From Eubacterium plexicaudatum ASF492 (lineage in GTDB: Bacteria > Bacillota > Clostridia > Lachnospirales > Lachnospiraceae), in assembly GCF_000364225.2 (NCBI RefSeq), contig NZ_AQFT02000001.1, positions 4,111,501 through 4,175,500 of the forward strand: a stretch of DNA of 64,000 bases, in the 5' to 3' direction. The notes under the pieces were generated by a model. It worked only from the letters and a program-made list of their open reading frames with translations. It had not been told where the DNA came from and did not search any database. Shown here piece by piece: positions 1 through 8,677 of this stretch (its first letter is position 1; each line of letters starts with the position of its first letter). Position numbers and translations under genes: made by a program.

Positions 1-972
1 ATCCACTAAATTATTAATCATAAAAACAGGTGTTGTTTCAATAAAGTCACATATTCGGGACAACTCCCCCGAAAACTTAGCGCTACGTTGCAAGTTCTTT
101 CCTATCTTAGACCTTTCATCAACTGCCTCCTTAATCCGTTTTATAGCTTGGTTAGACGAATCAATAATACATTGCAAGAAAAACTTTATCCATTCCATAT
201 AATTTCCAAAATGCTGTACTCCAAAAAACAAATCCAAGCAAATATCATTATGCTTGTAAAGGTATTCTGAAATAAATAAACATCCCTTTGATAAAATCCC
301 TTTCTTCATAAGCAATAAAGCCGGCAGCAGCCTCCCTACTCGCCCATTCCCACTTCTAAAGGGATGTATTGTTTCAAATTGGTAGTACATTAATGCTGTT
401 TTAATCAAAATGTCTACACTCTGATCTACTGCAATATACTTTATTAAGTCCAGCAACAACTCATCTATATTTTCTGGGGACGGTGGATTATATTCTTGCA
501 TATTAACAATAACGTTTGGACGCATTAAAAACCCTTTATTCCTAATCATACCTACCCCATCTGCCCCAATTCCATCCATAACAGAATTTTGCAAATCGCA
601 TAAATTATTTTTTGTAAGAACCCTTTCTGGCAGACTATGAAAAGCCTTGCAACAATTTATAGCACTCTTTGTCTCTGCCAAATTATTGTTCCCAATTAAT
701 ATATCCCTATAATGTACTGCAATATTATCAATTCTACATGAGTAATATGCGTCACCACAAATCATCATTTCTAAAAAATGTTCCACATTTGGAATATATC
801 TTATCATTCCTTCCAAAATGCCAATCGTGCGATGCGCCTGTATCAAAAGATCTGTAATATCCTGATCAATTCTGATATTTAACAAATTTAATTCAGTCGG
901 CAAAAAGGTCCAATATCTTCGATTTCGCTCTACATCAAAACTTTTATAAAATGTTCCGCTTACTGTATGCAC
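1..972 (-). CDS. Fic-domain protein, partial (C-terminus beyond window)
   Basis: 324 codons are open from a GTG at 972 down to base 1, so the C-terminus lies outside the window. The Fic active-site motif HPFRSGNGRVGR is present about two thirds along, with the catalytic His and the GNGR phosphate-binding loop intact. Fic proteins usually transfer AMP or another nucleotide onto Ser/Thr/Tyr of a target protein. The N-terminal part, from YWTFLPTELNLL, resembles the Fic_N region of stand-alone Fic proteins in Firmicutes. The GTG start is chosen because AGGAGT (981-986) lies 8 nt upstream; the ATG just upstream is in another frame that closes at once. No antitoxin is visible. The family call is secure; the target is unknown. 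Confidence 0.85.
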   Translation of the reverse strand, partial: MHTVSGTFYKSFDVERNRRYWTFLPTELNLLNIRIDQDITDLLIQAHRTIGILEGMIRYIPNVEHFLEMMICGDAYYSCRIDNIAVHYRDILIGNNNLAETKSAINCCKAFHSLPERVLTKNNLCDLQNSVMDGIGADGVGMIRNKGFLMRPNVIVNMQEYNPPSPENIDELLLDLIKYIAVDQSVDILIKTALMYYQFETIHPFRSGNGRVGRLLPALLLMKKGILSKGCLFISEYLYKHNDICLDLFFGVQHFGNYMEWIKFFLQCIIDSSNQAIKRIKEAVDERSKIGKNLQRSAKFSGELSRICDFIETTPVFMINNLVD

Positions 973-1089
973 TCTTCATAACTCCTATTTAAATAAATAA
1001 TTTGCAATAAGCATTTCAATCCATACGCTATATTGCAAATTATATCACTTTTTTGAACTATATCAAGTTATTCCATGTAGAACACAAAA

Positions 1090-1765
1090 TTCTGCTTGTG
1101 TCAAGTAAGGACTGAACCACTACCGGCTAAAGCCGGTAGGTTCGGTGGGCTGCTAAAGCAGCCTAAAGACGTTTCTCCGTATAGTTCTCGCTTACTCTGA
1201 TACGTTTATCCTATTTCAAAGTTATCGGACTTTGTTTTTTCCTGCAAATCTTGGTTTTTAATATACTCTTTGATAATTTCATCCGTCACATTCCCGCTGC
1301 TTGCCACAAAGTATCCCCTTGCCCATAAATGCTGTCCCCAAAACTGTTTATTTAATTCCTTATATTCCATCTGCAGTTTCCTGGATGTATTTCCTTTTAT
1401 ATATTGCACCAGCTTACTTGCTGAAAGGTGGGGCGGAACAGAAACCAACAGATGTATATGGTCGCTGCCCACATGGCCTGCCAGTATTTCTACTTCATTG
1501 CTCTGACATACCATACGGATCAGCTCTCTTGCCCTTAAAGCTATCTTTCCAATTATCACAGGTTTACGGTATTTTGTTATCCATACCAAGTGATATTTAA
1601 TATCATATGTGCAGTGCGACGATTTTCTGTAATTTTCCATGATTTCACCTCAGGTTTAGTATTCCTATTTTAGCTTTAGATTAAACCTAAAGTCATAGGG
1701 TTTACCTAAAGGTTTCGCCTAAAGGCGAGGGTTTTAACCCCATTATACAGACAATAAAAAAATTT
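1090..1765 (-). mobile_element. IS200/IS605-type element (tnpA only)
   Basis: One Y1 transposase gene is flanked by short imperfect palindromes typical of IS200 ends: accggctaaagccggt and gctgctaaagcagc near 1119-1160 on one side, and cgcctaaaggcg near 1717-1730 on the other. All share a TAAA/TTTA loop. These are the likely subterminal hairpins bound by TnpA. No tnpB is present. The exact termini were not resolved, so the boundaries are approximate. Confidence 0.6.
1206..1640 (-). CDS. tnpA: IS200/IS605 family Y1 transposase TnpA
   Basis: 144 aa, normal size for TnpA. The HUH metal-binding motif is HIHLL (in GSDHIHLLVSVPPH), and the catalytic Tyr lies in the helix around ARGYFVAS near residue 110. 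The family excises and inserts single-stranded DNA by a 5'-phosphotyrosine step, using hairpins at the ends of the element. Such hairpins flank this gene. It appears intact. Confidence 0.9.
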   Translation of the reverse strand: MENYRKSSHCTYDIKYHLVWITKYRKPVIIGKIALRARELIRMVCQSNEVEILAGHVGSDHIHLLVSVPPHLSASKLVQYIKGNTSRKLQMEYKELNKQFWGQHLWARGYFVASSGNVTDEIIKEYIKNQDLQEKTKSDNFEIG

Positions 1766-1843
1766 CATTTTTTAGCGAGCCACAGACAAAGCCTGCCTAT
1801 GGCTCATATTCTACCATTACTTTCCGTAAATTGAAACAGGTTT

Positions 1844-2862
1844 TTATGCAGTGATTTCAGTTTCAAACGGATTGCCTACTTTCCACACAATCTCTATGGC
1901 ATCTGCCCCATAGACAATAACCTTATCAATCAATGCTTTTAACCTCTCCTTATCAAAGGACTCCAGAACGGAAAGCTCTGCCAGTTCTGTGTCCGGGATT
2001 TCCTCCGGCTTTGATACTGTCTGAATACTGTTCAGTTCTGCTTGTGCTTCACTCTTGATCTGTTCCAGTTCTTCCATTCTTACCTTGCCCTTTTCAATGC
2101 GGGCAATATAATCCTCTCTGGTGATTGTTCCGGCTTTATACTGTTCATACAGACGAACCTTTGTGTCCTTCCATCGTGCCATTTCCTTTGTACTGTCAGC
2201 AACCGTTGTCTCTAAAACTGTTTTCCGGTCATTCTTCTGAACCTTTTTGCGGATATTTCTTGCTTCTATCAGCATAACCGCCATTCCCCTTACCTGACAC
2301 AAAACAGCATCTTCAAGCTCTTTTATCCTGACGTTTACCCTTTGACAGTCATTCTCAAATTGTTGTGAACCAGTTCTGCAAAAATATTTATCGTTTGTCC
2401 TGCTCCTGTGTTTCAAAGTTTTTCCACAATACCCACAGATAAAGAAAAGATTTTTCTTCCCCACCACTCTCCTGTTCACATTAAGACCAACGATATTAGC
2501 ATTTGCTTTGTCAAAAGTTTCTTATCAGTATCCATTCCGCATTTTGCCCTGTTCCAGAACATTGTGCCAAGATATGTTTCATTTGTAATAATGTCCTTCA
2601 CTGCACTGTTATCCCACTTCTTTATCTTTACATGCGGCTGCTTATCAGGAAAGTTGTCTCCTTTTAACTTGTGGTACAGATACCTTGTCGGTATCTCTGC
2701 CTCATTGAGCTGCCTTGCGATTTCTGAATGGTTTATCCCGTCAGCAGCCATGTGGAAGATTTTACGGACAACCCAAGCTACGTTTTCGTCAATCAGCAGT
2801 TCGTGCTTATCTTCCGGATTCTTCCTGTACCCATATGGCGCATACTGTCCGATGAACTCGCC
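1844..2862 (-). pseudogene. Large serine recombinase, C-terminal remnant
   Basis: Reading from 2862 downward, GEFIGQYAPYGYRKNPEDKHELLIDE and the following residues match the recombinase domain of transposon serine recombinases. Then comes a break (stop at 2476-2478), then a zinc-ribbon segment (ICGYCGKTLKHR...C) and the coiled-coil C-terminus. The N-terminal catalytic domain with its Ser is absent, and residues between the two readable parts are missing, so this is dead. A TnpV fragment on the other strand abuts it, suggesting the end of an eroded Tn4451-type transposon. Confidence 0.8.
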
Positions 2863-2941
2863 GGGTATATCGTCCGGTCAAGGGATGTAGGACGGATTTT
2901 GCGGACATTCAAAATAAAAAAGAATGTGGAGGTAACAGACA

Positions 2942-3220
2942 ATGGCAAAATCATTATTTGAGGAACTGGGTGGCAAATACGAACGACAAGGAGATTATCT
3001 AATACCGTGTATAGCTTTACCCGCCGAAAAAGAACAGCCGATAGGCACATGGGGACAGCGGCATCCGGACTATCTGAAGAAGTACCGAAAGGTTACATAC
3101 ATTAATCTTCTCACAAGCGGCAGGCTCAACCTGTCGCTTTTTATGTTTGTTAGTTGTGATAAAATGATATATGCATTCTTTGCAATAGATGTATGGGATA
3201 AAGAGAATGCAGTCGAATAA
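2942..3220 (+). pseudogene. TnpV-like transposon protein, truncated
   Basis: Residues 1-67 (MAKSLFEELGGKYERQGDYLIPC, then GTWGQRHPDYLKKYRK) match the start of TnpV, a small accessory protein of Tn4451-type transposons with no proven function. After the LLTSGRLN segment the sequence switches to an unrelated hydrophobic tail, so the second half of TnpV is lost. GGAGG lies 8 nt before the ATG. A complete relative lies at 14708. Confidence 0.65.
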
Positions 3221-3253
3221 TTAATATAAAAGTTAAAAACATGGCTATCCTTT

Positions 3254-3281
3254 TTGACTTTGATTTGTTATACCTTATAGA
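3254..3281 (+). promoter_or_regulatory. Sigma-A-like promoter before the ABC remnant
   Basis: TTGACT (3254-3259), a 16-nt spacer and TATAGA (3276-3281) form a good vegetative promoter about 40 nt upstream of the membrane-protein start at 3319. Confidence 0.45.
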
Positions 3282-3318
3282 AAGTGCTTTCAAAATATTA
3301 GAGAGATGAGGAAAATTT

Positions 3319-4067
3319 ATGATGTTATCAGACAGGGATATGAAAAATTTCCTTGAAAGAAAAATTCAAATTCCTTGTAACGAATCAAATATGCAGGAAG
3401 CGATTTTGAAATCAAAAAAGGCATATTATAAAACGGAAGAGGAAAAGTTTTTGTCTAAGGCAGAATTTTTGTATCAGCAAAGCAGATATATAAAAAAACG
3501 TTGGTGGCTGATTCAAGGGCTGCTTTTAAAATACTTAGGAAGCAACTGCTACATCCAGAGAAGCATAGGCATTGCAGCTCCGTTATTTGTTTTGCTGATT
3601 ATTCCAGAAATGTGGAAAAACAGAAATGCAAACGCTATGGAGGTGGAATGTACCACGCTTTATTCCATAAGGCAGGTTTACGCCGCTCGAATGATCCTTT
3701 TTGCATTCGTTGATTTAGTACTGTTAAGTTTATTTTTATTGCGGCATCTTATCTTGACAGACTGGAGATATGGGAACTTGTCATACAATATTTTGTACCC
3801 TTTAATGTGGCTTGTTGCATTTGCTTCCATATGTTATACAGCAAAAGGGCAGACTCTCAAATTTTAGCATTGCTATTATGTATTGTTTGGACTGTTGTCC
3901 GGATACAGATTGCATTAAATGAAGCTATTTATGAAATCATATCTGTTCCTGTTTGGATTGTCCTGCTTTTGCTGTCTTTCTTTTATCTTGGATACAGTAT
4001 TCGGAAAGAACAAAAACAATTTGCAAAAACTGGGAGGTTAAAACACTATGGAATTAAAAATGGTTGA
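3319..4067 (+). pseudogene. Polytopic membrane protein of an ABC locus, frameshifted
   Basis: The N-terminal ~160 residues are a soluble charged region, then hydrophobic segments (IGIAAPLFVLLIIPEMW, MILFAFVDLVLLSLFLL). The first frame stops at 3867, but the hydrophobic sequence continues in another frame from about 3807 (ILALLLCIVWTVVRIQIAL, VPVWIVLLLLSFFYLGY) to 4067. A single indel around 3805-3865 explains this. It overlaps the ATPase start by 20 nt, so the two were co-transcribed. Probably a subunit of an ABC-2-type exporter of unknown substrate. Confidence 0.6.
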
Positions 4068-4374
4068 AGTGAGCAAGCAATTTCAGAATGTTGTAGCGGT
4101 GGATAAAGTATCATATGCTTTAGAAAAAGGAGTATATGGGCTTTTGGGGATAAACGGCGCAGGAAAGACTACACTTATGAGAATTTTGTGTACCCTGCTA
4201 AAGCCATCTTCTGGTTCTGTCACATGGGATGGGAAAGATATTTTTACTATGTATGGCGAGTATCGAAAACTTCTGGGATATTTGCCGCAGGATTTTGGAT
4301 ACTACCCTGATTTTACAGTCTATGATTACTTGATGTACATTGCAGTTTATTGCCAGATCGCTTACTGCAAGTAA
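4048..4374 (+). pseudogene. ABC transporter ATPase, N-terminal fragment
   Basis: Walker A GINGAGKTTLMR is present near residue 36, and the Q-loop region GYLPQDFGYYPDFTVYDYL follows. The frame then ends at 4374, so the signature motif, Walker B and H-loop are missing; an intact ATPase would be about 300 aa. GGGAGG precedes the ATG. The break coincides with a jump into permease sequence, pointing to one internal deletion that removed the rest of the ATPase and most of the next gene. Confidence 0.85.
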
Positions 4375-4520
4375 GTACAGCAATAACATATTTTGATTTA
4401 TATGAGGTTGGCAATAAAGTGATAGGAAGCGTTCCTGTTCTGTTTGTATTGTATGCTGTCTTGGCAATTTTGCTTCTGCCAGTTATTTATCAGGAATATC
4501 GCCACAAACAAATTAATTAG
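4350..4520 (+). pseudogene. ABC permease, C-terminal fragment
   Basis: In frame 3, from about 4350, the sequence reads STAITYFDLYEVGNK, then a hydrophobic helix (VPVLFVLYAVLAILLLPVIY) and a basic tail YRHKQIN before TAG at 4518. This is the usual end of an ABC-2 permease. It joins the ATPase fragment out of frame, with no start of its own, so it is a deletion relic. Confidence 0.6.
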
Positions 4521-4533
4521 CAAGGATATGGCA

Positions 4534-4677
4534 ATGGATAATCAAAAGTGGATATATTTCCCTATATGTGGCAGTAAAACACGGAATAGAATCAGAGAGG
4601 ACACTGTTTTAGAAAAAAATCACAGTTTGTCGGTTCTCTCATTTCATACGGCTTTAAGGCAAACGCCCACCATATAA
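4534..4677 (+). pseudogene. Cysteine-rich KTR-domain protein, degenerate
   Basis: The start, MDNQKWIYFPICGSKTRNRIREDTVLE, matches the small KTR proteins common in Tn916-type elements (usual form CPxCGxKTR...REDT, then a second CPxC). Here one Cys of the first pair is Phe (FPIC), and the second CPKC motif is lost after residue 28 by frame change, so it cannot form the zinc site. Function of the family is unknown. Confidence 0.55.
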
Positions 4678-4732
4678 AAAAACGGCGTGTGGTGGGCTGT
4701 TTTGCTACGCCCGAAAAGACTTAACAGACACT

Positions 4733-4768
4733 CTCCAGACCTGTTTTTGAAGTTTGGAGGGATTTTTT
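4733..4768 (+). terminator. Hairpin with T-tract
   Basis: CTCCAGAC (4733-4740) pairs with GTTTGGAG (4752-4759, one G-T), followed by ggattttttat. A second hairpin, GCCCACCA/TGGTGGGC, lies just upstream (4665-4697). Together they separate the KTR remnant from the sigma-factor gene. Confidence 0.45.
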
Positions 4769-4893
4769 ATGTCCTTTTTTCGGGCAGTAACCTATCTGCT
4801 CATGCAACGCAGATTTGACTTATACATAGCATATCGAGGATTGGCAGGAAGCCAGTTAAAAAAATCTCTGCCATTACAACGCTACTTCTCACC

Positions 4894-5475
4894 ATGAAAC
4901 CAGAAGTAGAATCTCCGCATAACAGAATATGTATCTCCCATAACCGTAGAGGTCACAGAACCTTTTATGCACCAAGAAAAGTATATATCAAAGAGAATGG
5001 CGGTTATATGGAACTGTCCTATAAGGATTTCTGCCGCCGCAGGCAAGCCAACCAGAGTTACATGGACAAGCCGTTTATCCCCGTGCAGGGCTGTCTGCTT
5101 GAGGTCATGCGGGAACAGTACGCAGATTTCTACAAGGAGAAAGAACGGTGGCGTTATCTGAAAAAGCCGGACACGAACCACAGGCTGCTCTCATTGGAGG
5201 GGTTTACAGACAGTGAGGGGAATGTGATGGACTTCATTGTTGATGAAACGGTGGACGTTGCGGAAACCGTTGTCCATGCGGTGATGGTGGACAGGCTGAA
5301 AGCCGCCCTACATTTATTGTCGGACGGTGAGCAGTCATTGATAAACGCAATCTTCTTTGAAGAACTTTCCGAGCGGGAAGTCGGGGTGCGGTTAGGAATA
5401 ACCCAGAGCGTTGTCAACAAGCGCAAAGCCAAAATCCTTGCGAAGCTGAGGAATATAATCGAAAACAAAATTTAA
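4894..5475 (+). CDS. Sigma-70-like regulator of a mobile element
   Basis: 193 aa. The middle part (LSYKDFCRRRQANQSYMDKPFIPVQGCLLEV) is conserved in sigma-like proteins of Firmicute integrative elements. The C-terminus is a region-4 helix-turn-helix (LSEREVGVRLGITQSVVNKRKAKILAKL) that would bind -35 DNA. The start is uncertain: the ATG at 4894 has no clear ribosome site, and an in-frame ATG at 5008 is the alternative. A terminator follows directly. It probably controls the element's own genes. Confidence 0.7.
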   Translation: MKPEVESPHNRICISHNRRGHRTFYAPRKVYIKENGGYMELSYKDFCRRRQANQSYMDKPFIPVQGCLLEVMREQYADFYKEKERWRYLKKPDTNHRLLSLEGFTDSEGNVMDFIVDETVDVAETVVHAVMVDRLKAALHLLSDGEQSLINAIFFEELSEREVGVRLGITQSVVNKRKAKILAKLRNIIENKI

Positions 5476-5482
5476 GGCGTTC

Positions 5483-5526
5483 AGCCCCCTTGTTTTTTCC
5501 TTTGGGAAAATGAGGGGGCTTTTTCC
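5483..5526 (+). terminator. Rho-independent terminator
   Basis: AGCCCCCT (5483-5490) and AGGGGGCT (5513-5520) form the stem, with an inner CC...GG pair, followed by TTTTCC. It ends the transcript of the preceding sigma-like gene. Confidence 0.75.
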
Positions 5527-5561
5527 TGCCCTCTCCATCAATTCGATTGGAGGAAACAAGG

Positions 5562-5996
5562 ATGGCATACAACCACGGACGGGAGGACAGGAAATGGCGT
5601 ATCTGGAAAGAAGCCGAGGAAAAGATTCTGCGTGAGTGCGGCGTTGATGAAGCAACCATTGAGCAAATCCGCACAGACGGCAGGGCAGATTTTAATTCCA
5701 ACAGGCGGTTTTACCGATGGGCGAGCGATTTCGGTGAATACCTTGAGAGCATGGCGGATATGGAGAAGCAGGCAGATGTGAGGTCTGTCTCTGATTTGCC
5801 GGACGAGATTGAGAGTGAAACTCTGTCCCTTGCCTTAACCACGGTAGACAGGCGCACGTTACAAATCCTTCTGCTGAAAATGCAAGGCTATTCTACTAAG
5901 GAGATTGCCCCACTTGTGGGATTGACAACGGGAGCAATCTACGCAAGGTTAGACCATCTGCGGAAGAAGCTGCGGAGGATTTTAAGACTGCCGTAA
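5562..5996 (+). CDS. Sigma-70 region-4-like DNA-binding protein
   Basis: 144 aa starting MAYNHGREDRKWRIWKEAEEKILRE, with a C-terminal helix-turn-helix (LLLKMQGYSTKEIAPLVGLTTGAIYARLDHLRKKL). GGAGG at 5549-5553 fixes the ATG at 5562. Proteins of this type are common in Firmicute integrative elements, next to replication and recombination genes. The family's promoter targets are not known. Confidence 0.7.
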   Translation: MAYNHGREDRKWRIWKEAEEKILRECGVDEATIEQIRTDGRADFNSNRRFYRWASDFGEYLESMADMEKQADVRSVSDLPDEIESETLSLALTTVDRRTLQILLLKMQGYSTKEIAPLVGLTTGAIYARLDHLRKKLRRILRLP

Positions 5997-6062
5997 TTGA
6001 TGGCATTACATACTCTCACTCTTTTTCGTGGGAGTAAATCTATTTAAGGAGGTCACGCCTAT

Positions 6063-6275
6063 GTGCAACAAAACCACAGAAAATTGGCAAGTTTTTGGGA
6101 TACCCCCGCCGCTGTCACCCTTACGGGCAAGGCCACGTCTGCCGTGGGCGCTGCCGCTTACCGGATGCCGCCAGCGCCTACGGGGGCGAAAGCGCCGGAG
6201 CCGGTTTTCCTTTTCAGGGAGGGGCAGCCGCCTTTGTGCCGCTGCAAGGTGAGATATGGGAAACAGGCGGCATGA
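6063..6275 (+). CDS. Small hypothetical protein of the mobile element
   Basis: 70 aa from a GTG, with AAGGAGG at 6044-6050. This frame (residues ASFWDTPAAVTLTGKATSAVGAAAYR) looks more protein-like than the overlapping ATG frame at 6061, which is rich in Arg/Pro/Leu. No family is recognised. It overlaps the next gene by 20 nt, suggesting coupling. Confidence 0.4.
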   Translation: MQQNHRKLASFWDTPAAVTLTGKATSAVGAAAYRMPPAPTGAKAPEPVFLFREGQPPLCRCKVRYGKQAA

Positions 6276-6654
6276 GCGTATCCCGGCCATGGACTACCGG
6301 CAGTACCGCAGGGCGAGGCGGCTGGTGCGTGAGTGCTGCAACTACGACAACGGCCAGTGTATCGTGCTTGACGAGGGGGACGGGTGCGTCTGTGTCCAGA
6401 GCATTTCCCATTCCCTGCTCTGCCGCTGGTTCCGTGTGGCGGTGCTGCCTTTAGACCATCAGCTGGAAACGGCCCTTTACCACCGGCTGGAAAGCAGACG
6501 GTGCAGCGAGTGCGGCGCTCTTTTCCTGCCCGGCTCCAACCGGGCGAAATACTGTAAGGATTGTGCCACCAGGGTGCGCCGGAGGAAAGAGGCAGAACGC
6601 CAGCGGAAAAGATACCATGATTCTACGCATTTAGGAGCGGAAAAAGCCTTGTAA
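6256..6654 (+). CDS. Cysteine-rich VLP-domain protein
   Basis: 132 aa. The core RRLVRECCNYDNGQCIVLD...CVCVQSISHSLLCRWFRVAVLPLD is the cysteine-rich VLP domain of transposon-borne proteins. A second zinc-finger-like part (CSECGALFLPGSNRAKYCKDC) follows, then a basic tail. It probably binds metal and nucleic acid. The start could also be the in-frame ATG at 6289. It sits between the regulators and the replication genes of the element. Confidence 0.75.
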   Translation: MGNRRHERIPAMDYRQYRRARRLVRECCNYDNGQCIVLDEGDGCVCVQSISHSLLCRWFRVAVLPLDHQLETALYHRLESRRCSECGALFLPGSNRAKYCKDCATRVRRRKEAERQRKRYHDSTHLGAEKAL

Positions 6655-6777
6655 ATCAAGCGCTCTCGGAGCGTGTCGGAGGGGAGGCAATACTTTTTAT
6701 CACTGACACTCGAAAATCCCCTTTAAAATGCGTACAGAGACCCCAAAAGGCCATTCTGAACCAAAGGAGCAACTTTC

Positions 6778-7530
6778 ATGACAGAGAACCGACGATTTTA
6801 TTACCTCAAGCTGAAAGAGAATTTTTATAACAGCGAAACCATGGTCATCCTGGAGAGTATGCAGGACGGCCTTCTGTACTCCAATCTCCTGCTCAAGATG
6901 TATTTAATGTCGTTGAAAAGCAACGACGTACTCATGCTGAATGACTGCCTGCCCCATACCGTGCAGACCGTAGCCACCTTTACCCGGCATCAGGTAGGCA
7001 CGGTGGAGCGGGCTTTGAAGATATTCCAGGAGTTTGGGTTTGTGGAGATACTGACGGACGGAGCCTATTACATGAGCGACATCCAGCTGCTGATCGGCCA
7101 GTCGTCCAGCGAGGGGGAGCGGAAGAAAAGAGAGCGCATGAGGCTGAAACGCCAGAATCTGCTCCCGTCCGGGGAAACGGACATTTGTCCGCCCAATAGC
7201 CAGGTGGACAAATGTCCGCCTATATTAGAGTATAGAGATAAAGAGATTAGAGATAAGAGTATAGAGAATAGAGAGAGGGACAAAACACACGCCTATGGGA
7301 GATACCGGAATGTATTTCTATCTTCTGCAGAACTGGCAGAACTCCAGACGGAACTCCCCTCTCTTTGGGAACAGTACATTGAGCGGTTGTCCGAGTACAT
7401 GGAATCCAGTGGAAAGGGATATAAAAACCATGCCGCCACAATCCGGCGCTGGGCGAACGCTGACATAAAGAAGGAGGAACCGTTTGCCCGGAACCGTGAT
7501 TACAGTGTAGAGGAAGGAGAAACCGTATGA
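6778..7530 (+). CDS. Phage-type replisome organiser
   Basis: 250 aa. The N-terminal 120 residues (FYYLKLKENFYNSETMVILESMQDGLLYSNLLLKMYL) match the winged-helix replisome-organiser N domain used by phages and integrative elements to open an origin. A charged low-complexity linker with repeated ATAGAGA-like sequence follows at about 7229-7280. The last ~70 residues resemble a DnaD-like helical tail. It overlaps the DnaC-like gene by 4 nt, as expected for an origin binder paired with a helicase loader. Confidence 0.75.
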   Translation: MTENRRFYYLKLKENFYNSETMVILESMQDGLLYSNLLLKMYLMSLKSNDVLMLNDCLPHTVQTVATFTRHQVGTVERALKIFQEFGFVEILTDGAYYMSDIQLLIGQSSSEGERKKRERMRLKRQNLLPSGETDICPPNSQVDKCPPILEYRDKEIRDKSIENRERDKTHAYGRYRNVFLSSAELAELQTELPSLWEQYIERLSEYMESSGKGYKNHAATIRRWANADIKKEEPFARNRDYSVEEGETV

Positions 7531-8384
7531 TAGAGATTACCGCAGAAGTCCGGGCGGCCATTGACCGGGCCGCGGGGGATATGGAGCTTGCCGGGGACGA
7601 ATACATAGAACCGGCTGACGGGCTTATCCACTGTAAGAAATGCCATGGCAGCCGCCAGACCGTTGTGCCAAGGTTCGGCGGTTCCGGCTATTTCATGCCT
7701 CGCTGCCTCTGTCCCTGCCAGCAGAAAGCGCAGGCGGAACGGAAAATCATGGAGCAACAGAGGGAGCGCATGGAGCGTATCAAACGCCGGAAAGCACAGG
7801 GGCTTTAGGACAGATACCTTTATGATTACACTTTCGCCAATGACAACGGACAGAACCCCGTCATGGAGAAAGCCCACGCCTATGTAGAGCATTGGCAGGA
7901 GGCATACCGGAACAATACCGGCCTTCTGCTCTTTGGTGACGTGGGAACCGGGAAATCCTTCTTTGCCGGCTGTATTGCAAATGCCCTGCTTGACCGTGAC
8001 GTGCCGGTTCTGATGACGAATTTTCCATCTATCCTGAACCGGCTGACCGGCGTGTTTGCCGAAGACAGGGCGACCTTTATCGCCAGCCTAGACGATTACA
8101 GCCTGCTTGTCATTGACGATTTAGGCGTGGAACGGAATACTGAGTATGCCATGGAGCAGATGTTTACCGTCATTGACAGCCGGTATCGGAGTAAGAAGCC
8201 GCTGATTGTCACAACCAACCTGAAACCGGAAGAAATCAAGAACCCGCCAGACCTTGCCCACGCAAGGATTTATGACCGCATGCTGGAACGGTGTGCGCCG
8301 GTTCTCTTTTCCGGAAAGAATTTCCGGGAGGAAGGAGCCAGGGCGACCAAAGCGGCGGCGAAGGAGTTTGTGAGTAAGGGATAA
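7527..8384 (+). pseudogene. DnaC-like helicase loader with in-frame amber codon
   Basis: The N-terminal part has a zinc-finger-like CKKCHGSRQTVVPR...CLCPC segment. The C-terminal part is an AAA+ ATPase with Walker A GDVGTGKS and Walker B LLVIDDLG. The two lie in the same frame but are separated by a single TAG at 7806-7808. Reading through gives GL-stop-DRYLYDYTFANDNGQNP, which joins them smoothly, so one C-to-T change (CAG to TAG) is the simplest explanation. Without suppression, or restart at the ATG at 7863, the loader is inactive. Confidence 0.8.
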
Positions 8385-8414
8385 CAAAATCTGATTGTAT
8401 GAAAAGGAGAATTT

Positions 8415-8599
8415 ATGAGCAGCGAGAAAATCAAAGAGGACACTACCATGACTACAACACCGGCAGAGGACGCTCCCGCACTGGTGAAGAAGATTGGCCG
8501 GACTACCTACATTGTGAGGGTTCATTTCAGCAAGACGACAAGGAAACCATGAGCGACAAAATCAAGCGTATGCTGAAAAATGAGATACGGCAGATGTGA
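8415..8599 (+). pseudogene. TnpW-like protein, frameshifted
   Basis: From ATG 8415 (GGAGA 6 nt upstream) the product reads MSSEKIKEDTT...LVKKIGRTTYIVRVHFSKTTRK, then TGA at 8550. The expected end (ETMSDKIKRMLKNEIRQM) continues in the other frame to 8599. Restoring one A at about 8541 repairs it. TnpW is a small accessory protein of Tn4451-type elements. Confidence 0.65.
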
Positions 8600-8677
8600 A
8601 AAAGCGATAACGATAACAGGCCGGGATTCAGAAAGGTACTGGCTCCCGGCTTGTAAAATCAGGAGGTTTATGATAGT

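Noticed and set aside
6061-6252. ATG frame MCNKTTENWQ... as the coding frame
   Set aside because: Product is mostly Arg, Pro and Leu without family likeness; the GTG frame two bases later looks more like protein.
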